From Sinimarinibacterium flocculans (lineage in GTDB: Bacteria; Pseudomonadota; Gammaproteobacteria; Nevskiales; Nevskiaceae): a stretch of DNA of 64,000 bases. The translations under genes and the position numbers were made by a program. A model generated the notes under the pieces. It saw only the letters and a program-made list of their open reading frames with translations. It was not told where the DNA came from and ran no database searches. This document shows, piece after piece, positions 8,184-16,411 of this stretch (position 1 is its first letter; every line of letters starts with the position of its first letter). The stretch covers positions 62,001 through 126,000 of the forward strand of contig NZ_QICN01000013.1 of NCBI RefSeq assembly GCF_003201205.1, read 5' to 3'.

Positions 8184-11036
8184 GTGCCGCCCACCCCTGA
8201 GCAGGCCGGCAAGGCAAGCGCTGCCGCGACGAGCGTGTTGCTGTGCGCCGCGCTACTGGCCGGCTGCGACGGCTCCGGTGAGGGTTCGCGCGGCTCCGCT
8301 CCCACGCCCGCCGACCCGCTGAGCCTGCAACTGACGGTCGAGGGCGATGGGCAGGTCTCGTCCTCGCCCCGCACCCGCGACTGCTTCGGCGCCTGCACGC
8401 TGGACTTCGCCGCCGGCACGCGGCCCACGCTGCTGGCCGTGCCCGCACGCGGCGGGCGCTTCGCCGGCTGGGGCGGCGCCTGCGCCGACGAGACGACATC
8501 CGTCTGCACCCCGGCGGGCTCCGGCAGCCTGCGGGTGACGGCGCGCTTCGAGCCGGTACCCGCGGAAGCCGCGGACTGGTACGAGGGCGATCTGCACACC
8601 CACTCCGATCATTCGTCCGACGGCAGCCTGCCGCGCCAGACCTTCGACGACCGCGCACCGGGCAACATGCCGATCACCGACATCCTGCGCCTGGCCGGCA
8701 ATCTGGGCGCGGATTTCCTGCCGATCACCGACCATCGCACCTACGACCAGCACTACGACCCGCAGTGGACCTCGGACACCGTGCTGCTGATTCCGGGCGA
8801 GGAGGCCAATGGCCGCCCGCACGCCACCGTGCACGGCGCGGTCGACATGATCGACCAGAACGCCGCGCTCGAAGGCGCGCCCGGCAGCCGCGTGGTGCAG
8901 GAATCGATCTGGCTCGCGCACAGCCAGGGCGCGGTCTGGGTCAGCGCGCACCCGGATCGCGACTCGGTGGATAGCGACGGCGATCCCCTCTCGCGTGCCG
9001 ATGCGGTGGGCGTGGATCTGGTCGAAATCTGGAACCGCGCCGAAAACCCGGAAGCCGAGATCGACTACGCCGAAAACCGCTGGAATGCCGGCTGGCGCTT
9101 CGGCGTCGCCGGGGCCAGCGACAACCATTTCAAGGAACTCTGGGCGCTCGGCGGAACGCCGCTGCGGCCGGCCACGGCGACGCTGGCGCCAGTGCTGAAC
9201 GAACGCGCGGTGCTCGACAGCCTGCGCAGCGGCAGCACCATCGTGTACTCGAACGGCCCCACCACGCCCCGCGTGAAACTGGAGGCGGACTTTGATGGCG
9301 ACGGCGTCTTCGAAGCCGTGGCCGGCCAGGAGCGCCTGGTTCCCGGCGGCACGGCCGGTCGCCTGCGCGCCCGGGTCGAAGGCGGGCTCGGCAGCCGGCT
9401 GCTGATCTTTGCTGCGCCCGGGCGCAGCGCCGGGCCGATCGCCAGTATCGCCCTGGCCGGCGCGCCCGGCGGCGACGAGCACGAGATCGAGGTCGTGACC
9501 CCCGAAGACCCCGGCTGGTACCGCGCCGAGCTGCGCAGCATCGGGCTCGCCGAGCCGGCCAGCCTGCTCACGGGCGTGCTGCTGGGGCCATACAACCTGG
9601 AAAACCTGTTCCAGGAACTGCTCGCGCAACTGCGCGCGGCGACCTCGCCGATCTTTGTCTCGGCCGCGCCGGTGGCGCCGGTTGGCGACTTCCTGCCGCC
9701 GGCGGACGCGGGCCAGGACGACGGCGCCGAGTACGCGCTCGGCGCCCCCGGCGAGTTCGCTGGCTTCCCTGACGCCGCCGTCGATGCCGGCGTGCTGCAC
9801 GTGGTTGGTGAAGTGCACGACGCGCAGGCCACGCGCGTGCAGTACCTGGCCCGCAGTGCCGACGGCCGCTGGTTACCGCCGCTGACGCTGAGTGACTCGA
9901 ACAGCGCCCGTTTCCCGAAGGTCGCCGCGCGCGATGGGCGCATCGTCGTCGCCTGGCAGGACGAGCGCGCCGGACAGATCCCGCGGCGACCGGCGGTCTG
10001 GCTGCGGGTGAGCGATGACGGCGGCCTCAGCTTTGGTCCCGAAATAGCCGTGCGTGGCACCGAGGGCCGCGCGATGCACCCGGAGCTCGCGCTCGCCGCC
10101 GACGGCGCCGCGCATCTGGTCTGGCAGGAAATCACCGCCGGCGCGCCCTTCGACGTCTGGTACACGACCCTGGATGCCGACGGGGTCGTCGCCGAAGCGG
10201 TGAACCTGAGCCGCGCGGGCAAGGACATCGACCCCGGCTCGCCGCTCGATGCGCGCAGCGCGCGTTACCCGGCCTCGGTGTGGCCAGCGATCGCGCTCGA
10301 CGCTGCCGGCCCGGTCGTCGCCTGGCAGGACAATCGCTTCGACCTCGACCCCCTGTGGACCGGCGGTGCCGGCTACGGCGAGGGCACCAGCCCCGACGAC
10401 TGGCAGATCGCCGTGCTGCGGCCCGGTCTCGATGCAGCACCGGTGTTTCTGGGCGATAGCGATGCTGCCGACCGCCACCCCGATGTCATCATCGACGGCG
10501 CCGGCCGCACCCACGTGGTGTGGGACAGCAAGGCCCTGCTCGCCGCAGGTGCCAATCTGCGCATCCTCGCCGCCGTGCGCGCGCCGACCGCGGCAGACTT
10601 CAGCTCTGCCCAGGCCGTTGCCGAAACACCCGCCGCCTCCGCGCGCCGCCCGCGCCTCGGGCTCGATGGCCAGGGCAGCGCCCGCCTGAACTGGTTCGAC
10701 AGCCGCAGCGCGGACTGGCGCTGGCGCGTGATGCACGCGGCATACGATGGCGCGCAATGGGGCGCCGGAAGCCTGCTCGACGGCCCCGGCGTCAACACCT
10801 GGCCGGTGCCGGCCGGCCCCTTCACCGTCTTTGCCAGCACCCGGCACGCACAGCGCCTGCAACGCGACCGGACCCAGCAGGTTTTCGCCATTGCCGGGGC
10901 ATCGCCGGTGGCGCGTGCCGCCACGCCGCTCACCCGGCGCCTGGCGCCGATGCCGCCCGAACACGCCGACCCCGACGACTGCGCGCACCCCATCCCAGGC
11001 CCGATCCCCGCGACATCCGGAGTGCACACCCGATGA
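8184..11036 (+). CDS. PHP-domain phosphoesterase lipoprotein with beta-propeller-like C-terminus
   Basis: The chosen start is GTG 8184, preceded by GAAAGG, which places a signal peptide and lipobox (LLAGCDGSG) at the N-terminus; a TTG at 8166 overlapping the upstream stop is an alternative. The 950 residues divide into: a Cys-containing bacterial repeat-like domain (GDGQVSSSP ... FAGWGGACADE, ~50-125); a PHP domain with metal motifs GDLHTHSDHSSDG, LPITDHR, IPGEEANG, VSAHPD and AGASDNHF (~133-350); and from ~550 repeats of the form VAWQD/LVWQE with Asp-rich turns, like sialidase/BNR propeller blades. Asp follows the lipidated Cys, which in enterics favours inner-membrane retention. The substrate is unknown; PHP domains usually hydrolyse phosphoesters. 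Confidence 0.8.
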   Translation: MPPTPEQAGKASAAATSVLLCAALLAGCDGSGEGSRGSAPTPADPLSLQLTVEGDGQVSSSPRTRDCFGACTLDFAAGTRPTLLAVPARGGRFAGWGGACADETTSVCTPAGSGSLRVTARFEPVPAEAADWYEGDLHTHSDHSSDGSLPRQTFDDRAPGNMPITDILRLAGNLGADFLPITDHRTYDQHYDPQWTSDTVLLIPGEEANGRPHATVHGAVDMIDQNAALEGAPGSRVVQESIWLAHSQGAVWVSAHPDRDSVDSDGDPLSRADAVGVDLVEIWNRAENPEAEIDYAENRWNAGWRFGVAGASDNHFKELWALGGTPLRPATATLAPVLNERAVLDSLRSGSTIVYSNGPTTPRVKLEADFDGDGVFEAVAGQERLVPGGTAGRLRARVEGGLGSRLLIFAAPGRSAGPIASIALAGAPGGDEHEIEVVTPEDPGWYRAELRSIGLAEPASLLTGVLLGPYNLENLFQELLAQLRAATSPIFVSAAPVAPVGDFLPPADAGQDDGAEYALGAPGEFAGFPDAAVDAGVLHVVGEVHDAQATRVQYLARSADGRWLPPLTLSDSNSARFPKVAARDGRIVVAWQDERAGQIPRRPAVWLRVSDDGGLSFGPEIAVRGTEGRAMHPELALAADGAAHLVWQEITAGAPFDVWYTTLDADGVVAEAVNLSRAGKDIDPGSPLDARSARYPASVWPAIALDAAGPVVAWQDNRFDLDPLWTGGAGYGEGTSPDDWQIAVLRPGLDAAPVFLGDSDAADRHPDVIIDGAGRTHVVWDSKALLAAGANLRILAAVRAPTAADFSSAQAVAETPAASARRPRLGLDGQGSARLNWFDSRSADWRWRVMHAAYDGAQWGAGSLLDGPGVNTWPVPAGPFTVFASTRHAQRLQRDRTQQVFAIAGASPVARAATPLTRRLAPMPPEHADPDDCAHPIPGPIPATSGVHTR

Positions 11037-14000
11037 TCCCGACCCGAACCGCCACCGGCGGCACGCGCCGCGCCGTGTGGCAGGCGCTGACGATCCTGCT
11101 GGGCATCTGGGCGGCGCCGGCCTATAGCGCCGAGGCCCTGCCGCACCACGGCTGGATCCTCACCCAGAACGACACCGACTATAACCGCGCGGTGATTGCG
11201 CGGATGCGCGAGTACGCCGTGACCCACGCGCAGCTCTCACACCGCATCGTCACCCGCGTGGACCAGTTCGACGACCCCGAGGTCGTGGCCCGGGTGCGCC
11301 TGCTCGCCGACGACATCCACGCCCAGGGCGCCAAGGTGCTGGTCTGGGCCCAGGAGCTGGGCGAGGATCGTCTGAGCTTCTGCTTCGATCCCGACGGCGC
11401 CGACATGCGCGCACGCATGCAGCGCTACCGGGACGCGCTGACGCAGATTCCCGCCATCGACGGCGTGGTGATCAGCTTCGGCAGCGCGCCTTCGGAACTG
11501 AGCACTGTCGTGCCCAGCTGCCAGCCGGCGCAGTACGCCCGGATCGCCGAGCGCTACAAGGCGATGATCGAAGCGGTGTCGCGCGTGGTGAGCGACGAAT
11601 TCGGCAAGGACGTCTACGTCCGCACCTTTTACCACAAGGGTCTGGAGATTCCCTTCCTGCGCGCGGCGCTGGCGGAGACGCAGCGGCCGATCACGGTGAT
11701 GACCAAATCCGAGCCCAACGACTTCGCGCCCTACTACCCCCTGAATCCGCTGGTCGCCGATGTCGGCGCGCATCCGCAGTTCCTGGAGCTGGACTGCGCC
11801 GGCGAGTACTGGGGCCGCAGCACCATTCCCTTCGTGGCCGCCGAGTACTTCGCCCAGCGCTACCGCGAGACCCGCGAGCAATTCGCCGCCGGCTCCGAGG
11901 GCCGGTTCATCGGCAGCGCCTGCCGCGTCGACCGCTACGAACACCCCGCCCTGGGCACGCTCAACGAGGCCAACATCGACGCACAAGCGCGGCTCGTGCA
12001 GAACCCGGACACGGACTGGCGCGAGATACTCGCCCGCTTCGTCAGCACCCGCTTCGGCCTGGCGCCGGGCAGCGCGGCCACGACCGAGCTGGTCGAGATC
12101 CTGCGGCGCACCTACTGGATCGGACGCAAGATGTACTACGCCAAGGGCGACTGGGCCTTCAAGAAGGGCAGCACGCTGCCCGACAGCGGCACCGACGCCC
12201 TGACCCTGCTGCTCGACAAAAACATCGCGCAGTGGAACGCCGACTACCGGTCGGTGACCCAGCAGTTGCTCACCCCCAACCGGCAGACCCTGCTCGAACT
12301 GCTGCAGGAAAAGCGCGAGGCCGTCGATCTGGCGGAGCGCAACCTGCAGGCGCTTGCCGGCCTGCGTGAGAACCTCGACGCAGCCGCCTACGCGCAGCTC
12401 GAAACCCTGCTGCTCAAGCAGCGGCTGGCCACCGAAATCTGGTTGCACATGACCGGCGCGATCTTCGGGCTGCGCCACAACAGCAGCCATCTCGAATCGG
12501 CCGCCCGGCCCTGGGTGCCCTGGCACCTGGGCGAACTGGAACGCCTGGCCGCAGCACTGGAGAACGGGGATTATCCGCAGATCAGCGATCCCTACCCGTT
12601 CCCGCCCGGCGACATCCGCCGGCTGATCGCCAACACCCGCGATCCGCTGCTGCAGTTCGGGCCGGGCAGCCCGCCGCAGTGGCTCGCCATAGACGGCATC
12701 GACATCGTCGAGACCGGCCCCGACAGCGTCACCGTGGGCTGGCAGGCGCGCGCCGGCCTGCGCTACCAAGTCGAGCTGACGCAGACGCTGCCGCACTATC
12801 CGCAAACCTACGCCCCCGACTCCGCCATCACCGCCGACGGCCCGGTCAGCTTGCGGATCGCCGATCTGCAGCCGGGCACGCCCTACGCCGTGCGCGTCCG
12901 CGCCGAAGCCGACGGCCAGAGCATGGTCTCCGGCGACTACCCCTTCTGGACGCGCCAGACCGCCACAGCCGGCGGCGATGCCCCGTCGACCCGCTCCGGC
13001 GGCGGCGCGATGCCCGCGGCGGCGCTGCCACTGATGCTGCTGCTGGCCCTGTGGCGCCGGTACGCAGGCCGGCGAGTGGTTGGCGGCCGGCTGCTGTTGT
13101 CGGCGGGCCTGGCCGCGGGCCTGAGCGCCTGCGGTGGTTCGGAGGGCGCTGCCGCCGATGGCGGCCCGCCGCCCGAGCCCACGGTGCTGCGACTCGAAGG
13201 CAGCGTCGGCAGTGCCGGCGATACCCTTTACCTGCCCTTCGAGCTGCCCGCCGGCGTGCAGCGGCTCGATGCGACGCTCAGCGAGGACAGCCCCGGCAAC
13301 CTCGGCCTGGGCGTGTTCGACGCACGCGGCGCCGACTTCGGCAGCCCCGGCTTTCGCGGCATCAGCGGTGCCGAGCGACGCGAGGTGTTCATCGCCGACG
13401 ACGCCGCCACCCCCGGCTTCATCGCCGGCCCCCTGGCGCCGGGGCCATGGACGCTCGCCATCCCCAATTTTCTTGCCACCGGCAAGGCCCGGGTCGAAGT
13501 CAAGCTCAGCTTTGGCAGCAGCGCGGCCGGCGCCGCGCTGCTGCCGGCACAGGAACTCGCGCGCAATACCCCCGGCTGGTACTTCGGCGACCTGCATGTG
13601 CACACCGTGCACTCCTCCGACGCCTTCAGCTCCGGCGCCGCGCTCGAGCCGGCGCAGATGGCTGAGCGCGCGCAGGCGCACGGGCTCGACTTCCTGTCGC
13701 TGACCGACCACAACGTCACCACGCAGAACGACCGCCTGTCCGCTGCGGCACCGCCAGGCTTTCTGCTGCTGGGCGGCGAGGAAGTCACCACCTGGATGTC
13801 TGGACCGGGCCACTTGACCGTTACCGGCCTGCAGTCCGGCGACTGGGTCGACTGGCGCTTCCGCCCGAGCCTGGGCGTCTTTGCCGATACCGCGGCCTGG
13901 AGCGCCTACGACCGCCCCGTGCAGGTCGTGCTCGAACAGGCCCGGGCGCTGGGCCTCTACAGCGCCGTGGCGCACCCGATGATCTGGCCGGGCTTCGGCT

Positions 14001-14686
14001 CCAACTGGGGATTTTTTGCCGATGCCGAGACCGACCCGGCAGCGCTGCCGGACGGCTTCGAAGTCTGGAACGGCAGCGCCGACTTCGCGCTCACCTGGGG
14101 ACCGGCGGCGCTGCGACGCTGGGACGAGGAACTGGCGCGCGGACGTCACGTCTGCGGAAACGGCGGCTCGGACGTGCACGGTGTCGGCGGCGAGGTCGAG
14201 GTCGGTCGACCGGCGACGGTGGTCTACGCGCCCGCGCTGTCGCGCGCGGCGATCACCGCCGCCCTGCGCGGCTGCCGCGGCTACATGACCGCGGACCCGG
14301 ACGGGCCGGCGCTGATGCTCAGCGGCGCCGGCCCCGACGGCCAGCAGCAACTGGTCGGCGGCACACTCTACGGCAGCCCCGGCGACAGCGTCACGCTCAG
14401 CGCCCGCGTCACCGGCGGCGAAGGCGCCGTGCTGATCTGGATCCACAACGGTCGCAGCGCCGGACGGGTCACGCTGGGGGCGGCCGATCAGACCGTCTCC
14501 CAGGATTTCGGCATCGGCGAGGGCGGCGCGGTCCGTGCCGAGCTACGCGCCAGTGCGCTGGCCGGCGAGCCGCTCGCCCTGAGCAATCCGATCTTTCTCA
14601 GACTCGGCGCCGCTTCGTCCGGCGGCGATGAATCGGCGCTGATCGGGCAGGCCGCCGCGCTGCTGCCGGGCGCCAGCCCGCAGTGA
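11033..14686 (+). CDS. Giant fusion: glycosidase-like domain, Fn3, sorting-like helix, then PHP-domain lipoprotein module
   Basis: The ATG overlaps the upstream stop (ATGA) and opens 1217 residues. After a signal peptide (ending near PAYSA) residues ~35-560 resemble large TIM-barrel glycosidases (TKSEPNDFAPYYPLNP, ELDCAGEYWGR), perhaps near GH67-type enzymes, but I cannot fix the family. An Fn3-like domain follows (~565-640). At ~655-680 comes a Gly-rich stretch, a Leu-rich helix and Arg cluster (SGGGAMPAAALPLMLLLALW then RRYAGRR), like a GlyGly-CTERM tail. Without any stop this runs into a complete lipoprotein signal (GLAAGLSACGG) and a PHP domain with GDLHVHTVHSSD, SLTDHN, LGGEE, VAHPM and GGSDVHG. 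A GTG at 13076 could start the second half alone (536 residues). Confidence 0.7.
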   Translation: MIPTRTATGGTRRAVWQALTILLGIWAAPAYSAEALPHHGWILTQNDTDYNRAVIARMREYAVTHAQLSHRIVTRVDQFDDPEVVARVRLLADDIHAQGAKVLVWAQELGEDRLSFCFDPDGADMRARMQRYRDALTQIPAIDGVVISFGSAPSELSTVVPSCQPAQYARIAERYKAMIEAVSRVVSDEFGKDVYVRTFYHKGLEIPFLRAALAETQRPITVMTKSEPNDFAPYYPLNPLVADVGAHPQFLELDCAGEYWGRSTIPFVAAEYFAQRYRETREQFAAGSEGRFIGSACRVDRYEHPALGTLNEANIDAQARLVQNPDTDWREILARFVSTRFGLAPGSAATTELVEILRRTYWIGRKMYYAKGDWAFKKGSTLPDSGTDALTLLLDKNIAQWNADYRSVTQQLLTPNRQTLLELLQEKREAVDLAERNLQALAGLRENLDAAAYAQLETLLLKQRLATEIWLHMTGAIFGLRHNSSHLESAARPWVPWHLGELERLAAALENGDYPQISDPYPFPPGDIRRLIANTRDPLLQFGPGSPPQWLAIDGIDIVETGPDSVTVGWQARAGLRYQVELTQTLPHYPQTYAPDSAITADGPVSLRIADLQPGTPYAVRVRAEADGQSMVSGDYPFWTRQTATAGGDAPSTRSGGGAMPAAALPLMLLLALWRRYAGRRVVGGRLLLSAGLAAGLSACGGSEGAAADGGPPPEPTVLRLEGSVGSAGDTLYLPFELPAGVQRLDATLSEDSPGNLGLGVFDARGADFGSPGFRGISGAERREVFIADDAATPGFIAGPLAPGPWTLAIPNFLATGKARVEVKLSFGSSAAGAALLPAQELARNTPGWYFGDLHVHTVHSSDAFSSGAALEPAQMAERAQAHGLDFLSLTDHNVTTQNDRLSAAAPPGFLLLGGEEVTTWMSGPGHLTVTGLQSGDWVDWRFRPSLGVFADTAAWSAYDRPVQVVLEQARALGLYSAVAHPMIWPGFGSNWGFFADAETDPAALPDGFEVWNGSADFALTWGPAALRRWDEELARGRHVCGNGGSDVHGVGGEVEVGRPATVVYAPALSRAAITAALRGCRGYMTADPDGPALMLSGAGPDGQQQLVGGTLYGSPGDSVTLSARVTGGEGAVLIWIHNGRSAGRVTLGAADQTVSQDFGIGEGGAVRAELRASALAGEPLALSNPIFLRLGAASSGGDESALIGQAAALLPGASPQ

Positions 14687-14716
14687 ATCGTCCCATCCCC
14701 ATCGGGTGACACTTTG

Positions 14717-16378
14717 ATGAAGCTCCAGACCGTACAGGCTCGCCCCGTCCCGCCCCTCAGCCGGCGCCGGGTGCTGCAGGCGCTCGCCTCCGGCGTCGCG
14801 CTGACGTTGCTGCCCGGTTGTGGCGACGACGCCCATTCGGATGGCTCGTCCGGCACCGCAACCGAACCCTCGACCGGCGGGCGTTTCTTGCACGGCGTGG
14901 CCAGCGGCGATCCGCTGGCCGACGCGGTCATCCTGTGGACCCGGGTCACGCCGGACAACGCCACCGCCGAAAGTGCCGACTGCCACTGGAGCCTGTACAC
15001 GGACGCGGCACTGCGTGATCGGGTTGCCGAGGGCGCGATGCCCGCGCTGGCGGCACACGACTGGTGCGTGAAGCTCGACGTCGGTGGCCTGGCGCCGGAT
15101 CGCCACTACTGGTATCGCTTTCGCAGCGGCGCGCACGTCTCTCCCGTGGGCCGGACCCGCACCGCGCCGCAGGGCGAGATCGATGCGCTGCGTCTGGCCT
15201 TCGTCACCTGCGGCGATTACTCACGTGGCTTTTTCCACGCCTACCGTCGCGTAGCCGAGCGCGAGGATCTGGCGGTCGTCGTGCATCTGGGCGACTACCT
15301 CTACGAAAGCGGCCGCAATGACGTCCGCGCACACGATCCGCCGCACGAGCTGCTGAGTCTGGACGACTACCGTCGGCGCTATGCGCAATACCGCAGCGAC
15401 GCGGACCTGCAATCCCTGCACGCAGCACACCCGATGATCTGGATCTGGGACGACCACGAGATCGTCAACGACGCCTGGAAGGACGGCGCCGACAACCACG
15501 ACCCGCAGACCGAGGGCGACTACCTGCTGCGGCGCGCGACCGCCGCCCAGGTCGCGCACGAATGGCTGCCGATCCGCTCCCCTTCGGCAGACGAGCCGAC
15601 CCGCATCTACCGACGTTTCGCCTTCGGCGATCTGGTCGAGCTCATCGCGATCGACGCGCGGCACGTCGGTCGCGACGCTCCGGTGCCTGCCAACTCGCTC
15701 TTCGGCGCAGAACTCCCCGTGCACCGGCACAGCGGCGCAATCACCGACCCGGCGCGGCAGATCCTCGGCGTCGAGCAGGAAGCCTGGCTGCTGGATGCAC
15801 TGGCCACCACGCCGGCGCGCTGGCGCCTGATCGCCAACCAGGTCATCTTCTCGCCGCTGGTCGTACTCGGCGCCCCGCGCGCCCTGGGTACCAGCCTGTA
15901 TCTGAGCGCGGACAAATGGGACGGCTTTCCCGCCGCGCGCGACCGCGTGCTGGCCGGTATCCGGGCCACGCGCAATGTCGTCATCTTCACCGGAGACGCG
16001 CACGAGTCCTACGCCTTCGACGTCACCGACGATCCGAACAACCCCGCCTCCTATGGACGCTTCAGTGGCGAAGGTGCGGCCGCGGCCGAGTTCGTCGCGC
16101 CCTCGATCACCTCACGCGGCGATGCCGAACCGCTCGCCAGCCTCAGTGGCGTGCTCGACGCGGTGGCCGCTGGCGCCGAACAGCTGCTGGGTGTGACCAA
16201 TCCCCACCTCAAGTTCTTCGAAAACACCCGCAACGGCTACGTCTACGCCGAGGTGGACGCGAATCGGCTCGTTGCCGAATTCTGGCATGTGCCCCGGGTT
16301 CGCGAGCCCACAGCCGACCAGACCCTGGCCGCACGCTTCGAGGTACAGGACGGGCGTCCCGGCGTCGTGCGGCTATAA
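14717..16378 (+). CDS. phoD: PhoD-family alkaline phosphatase/phosphodiesterase, Tat lipoprotein
   Basis: A 553-residue protein; ATG 14717 is preferred over the TTG three bases upstream. The signal has a twin-arginine run (SRRRVLQAL) and LLPGCGDD, a likely lipobox. Family landmarks: FLHGVASGDPLAD, VILWTRVTPD, VHLGDYLYESG (metal-binding Asp/Tyr), WIWDDHEIVNDAW, RWRLIANQVIFS and FTGDAHESYAF. PhoD enzymes bind Fe/Ca and cleave phosphate monoesters and diesters, including teichoic acids and phospholipid head groups in some members. It is the last gene of the + strand run and converges on the RND permease gene 23 bases further on. It is intact, unlike the copy at 4927. Confidence 0.93.
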   Translation: MKLQTVQARPVPPLSRRRVLQALASGVALTLLPGCGDDAHSDGSSGTATEPSTGGRFLHGVASGDPLADAVILWTRVTPDNATAESADCHWSLYTDAALRDRVAEGAMPALAAHDWCVKLDVGGLAPDRHYWYRFRSGAHVSPVGRTRTAPQGEIDALRLAFVTCGDYSRGFFHAYRRVAEREDLAVVVHLGDYLYESGRNDVRAHDPPHELLSLDDYRRRYAQYRSDADLQSLHAAHPMIWIWDDHEIVNDAWKDGADNHDPQTEGDYLLRRATAAQVAHEWLPIRSPSADEPTRIYRRFAFGDLVELIAIDARHVGRDAPVPANSLFGAELPVHRHSGAITDPARQILGVEQEAWLLDALATTPARWRLIANQVIFSPLVVLGAPRALGTSLYLSADKWDGFPAARDRVLAGIRATRNVVIFTGDAHESYAFDVTDDPNNPASYGRFSGEGAAAAEFVAPSITSRGDAEPLASLSGVLDAVAAGAEQLLGVTNPHLKFFENTRNGYVYAEVDANRLVAEFWHVPRVREPTADQTLAARFEVQDGRPGVVRL

Positions 16379-16383
16379 AACAC

Positions 16384-16411
16384 CCGGACGCGGCCCCGTC
16401 ATCACGTCCGG
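16384..16411. terminator. Inverted repeat between convergent genes, possible bidirectional terminator
   Basis: CCGGACG at 16384-16390 and CGTCCGG at 16405-16411 form a 7-bp GC-rich stem with a 14-base loop, exactly between the stop of phoD (+) and the stop of the RND permease (-). It slightly overlaps the end of the permease gene. There is no clear T-run on either side, so termination is suggested by position rather than by a canonical signal. Confidence 0.4.

Noticed and set aside
11237-14446. Long open frame on the - strand opposite the glycosidase/PHP gene
   Set aside because: It lies entirely antisense to a gene with clear signal peptide and metal motifs, is Arg/Ala/Gly/Val-biased and shows no family motif. 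Long antisense frames are expected in GC-rich DNA.
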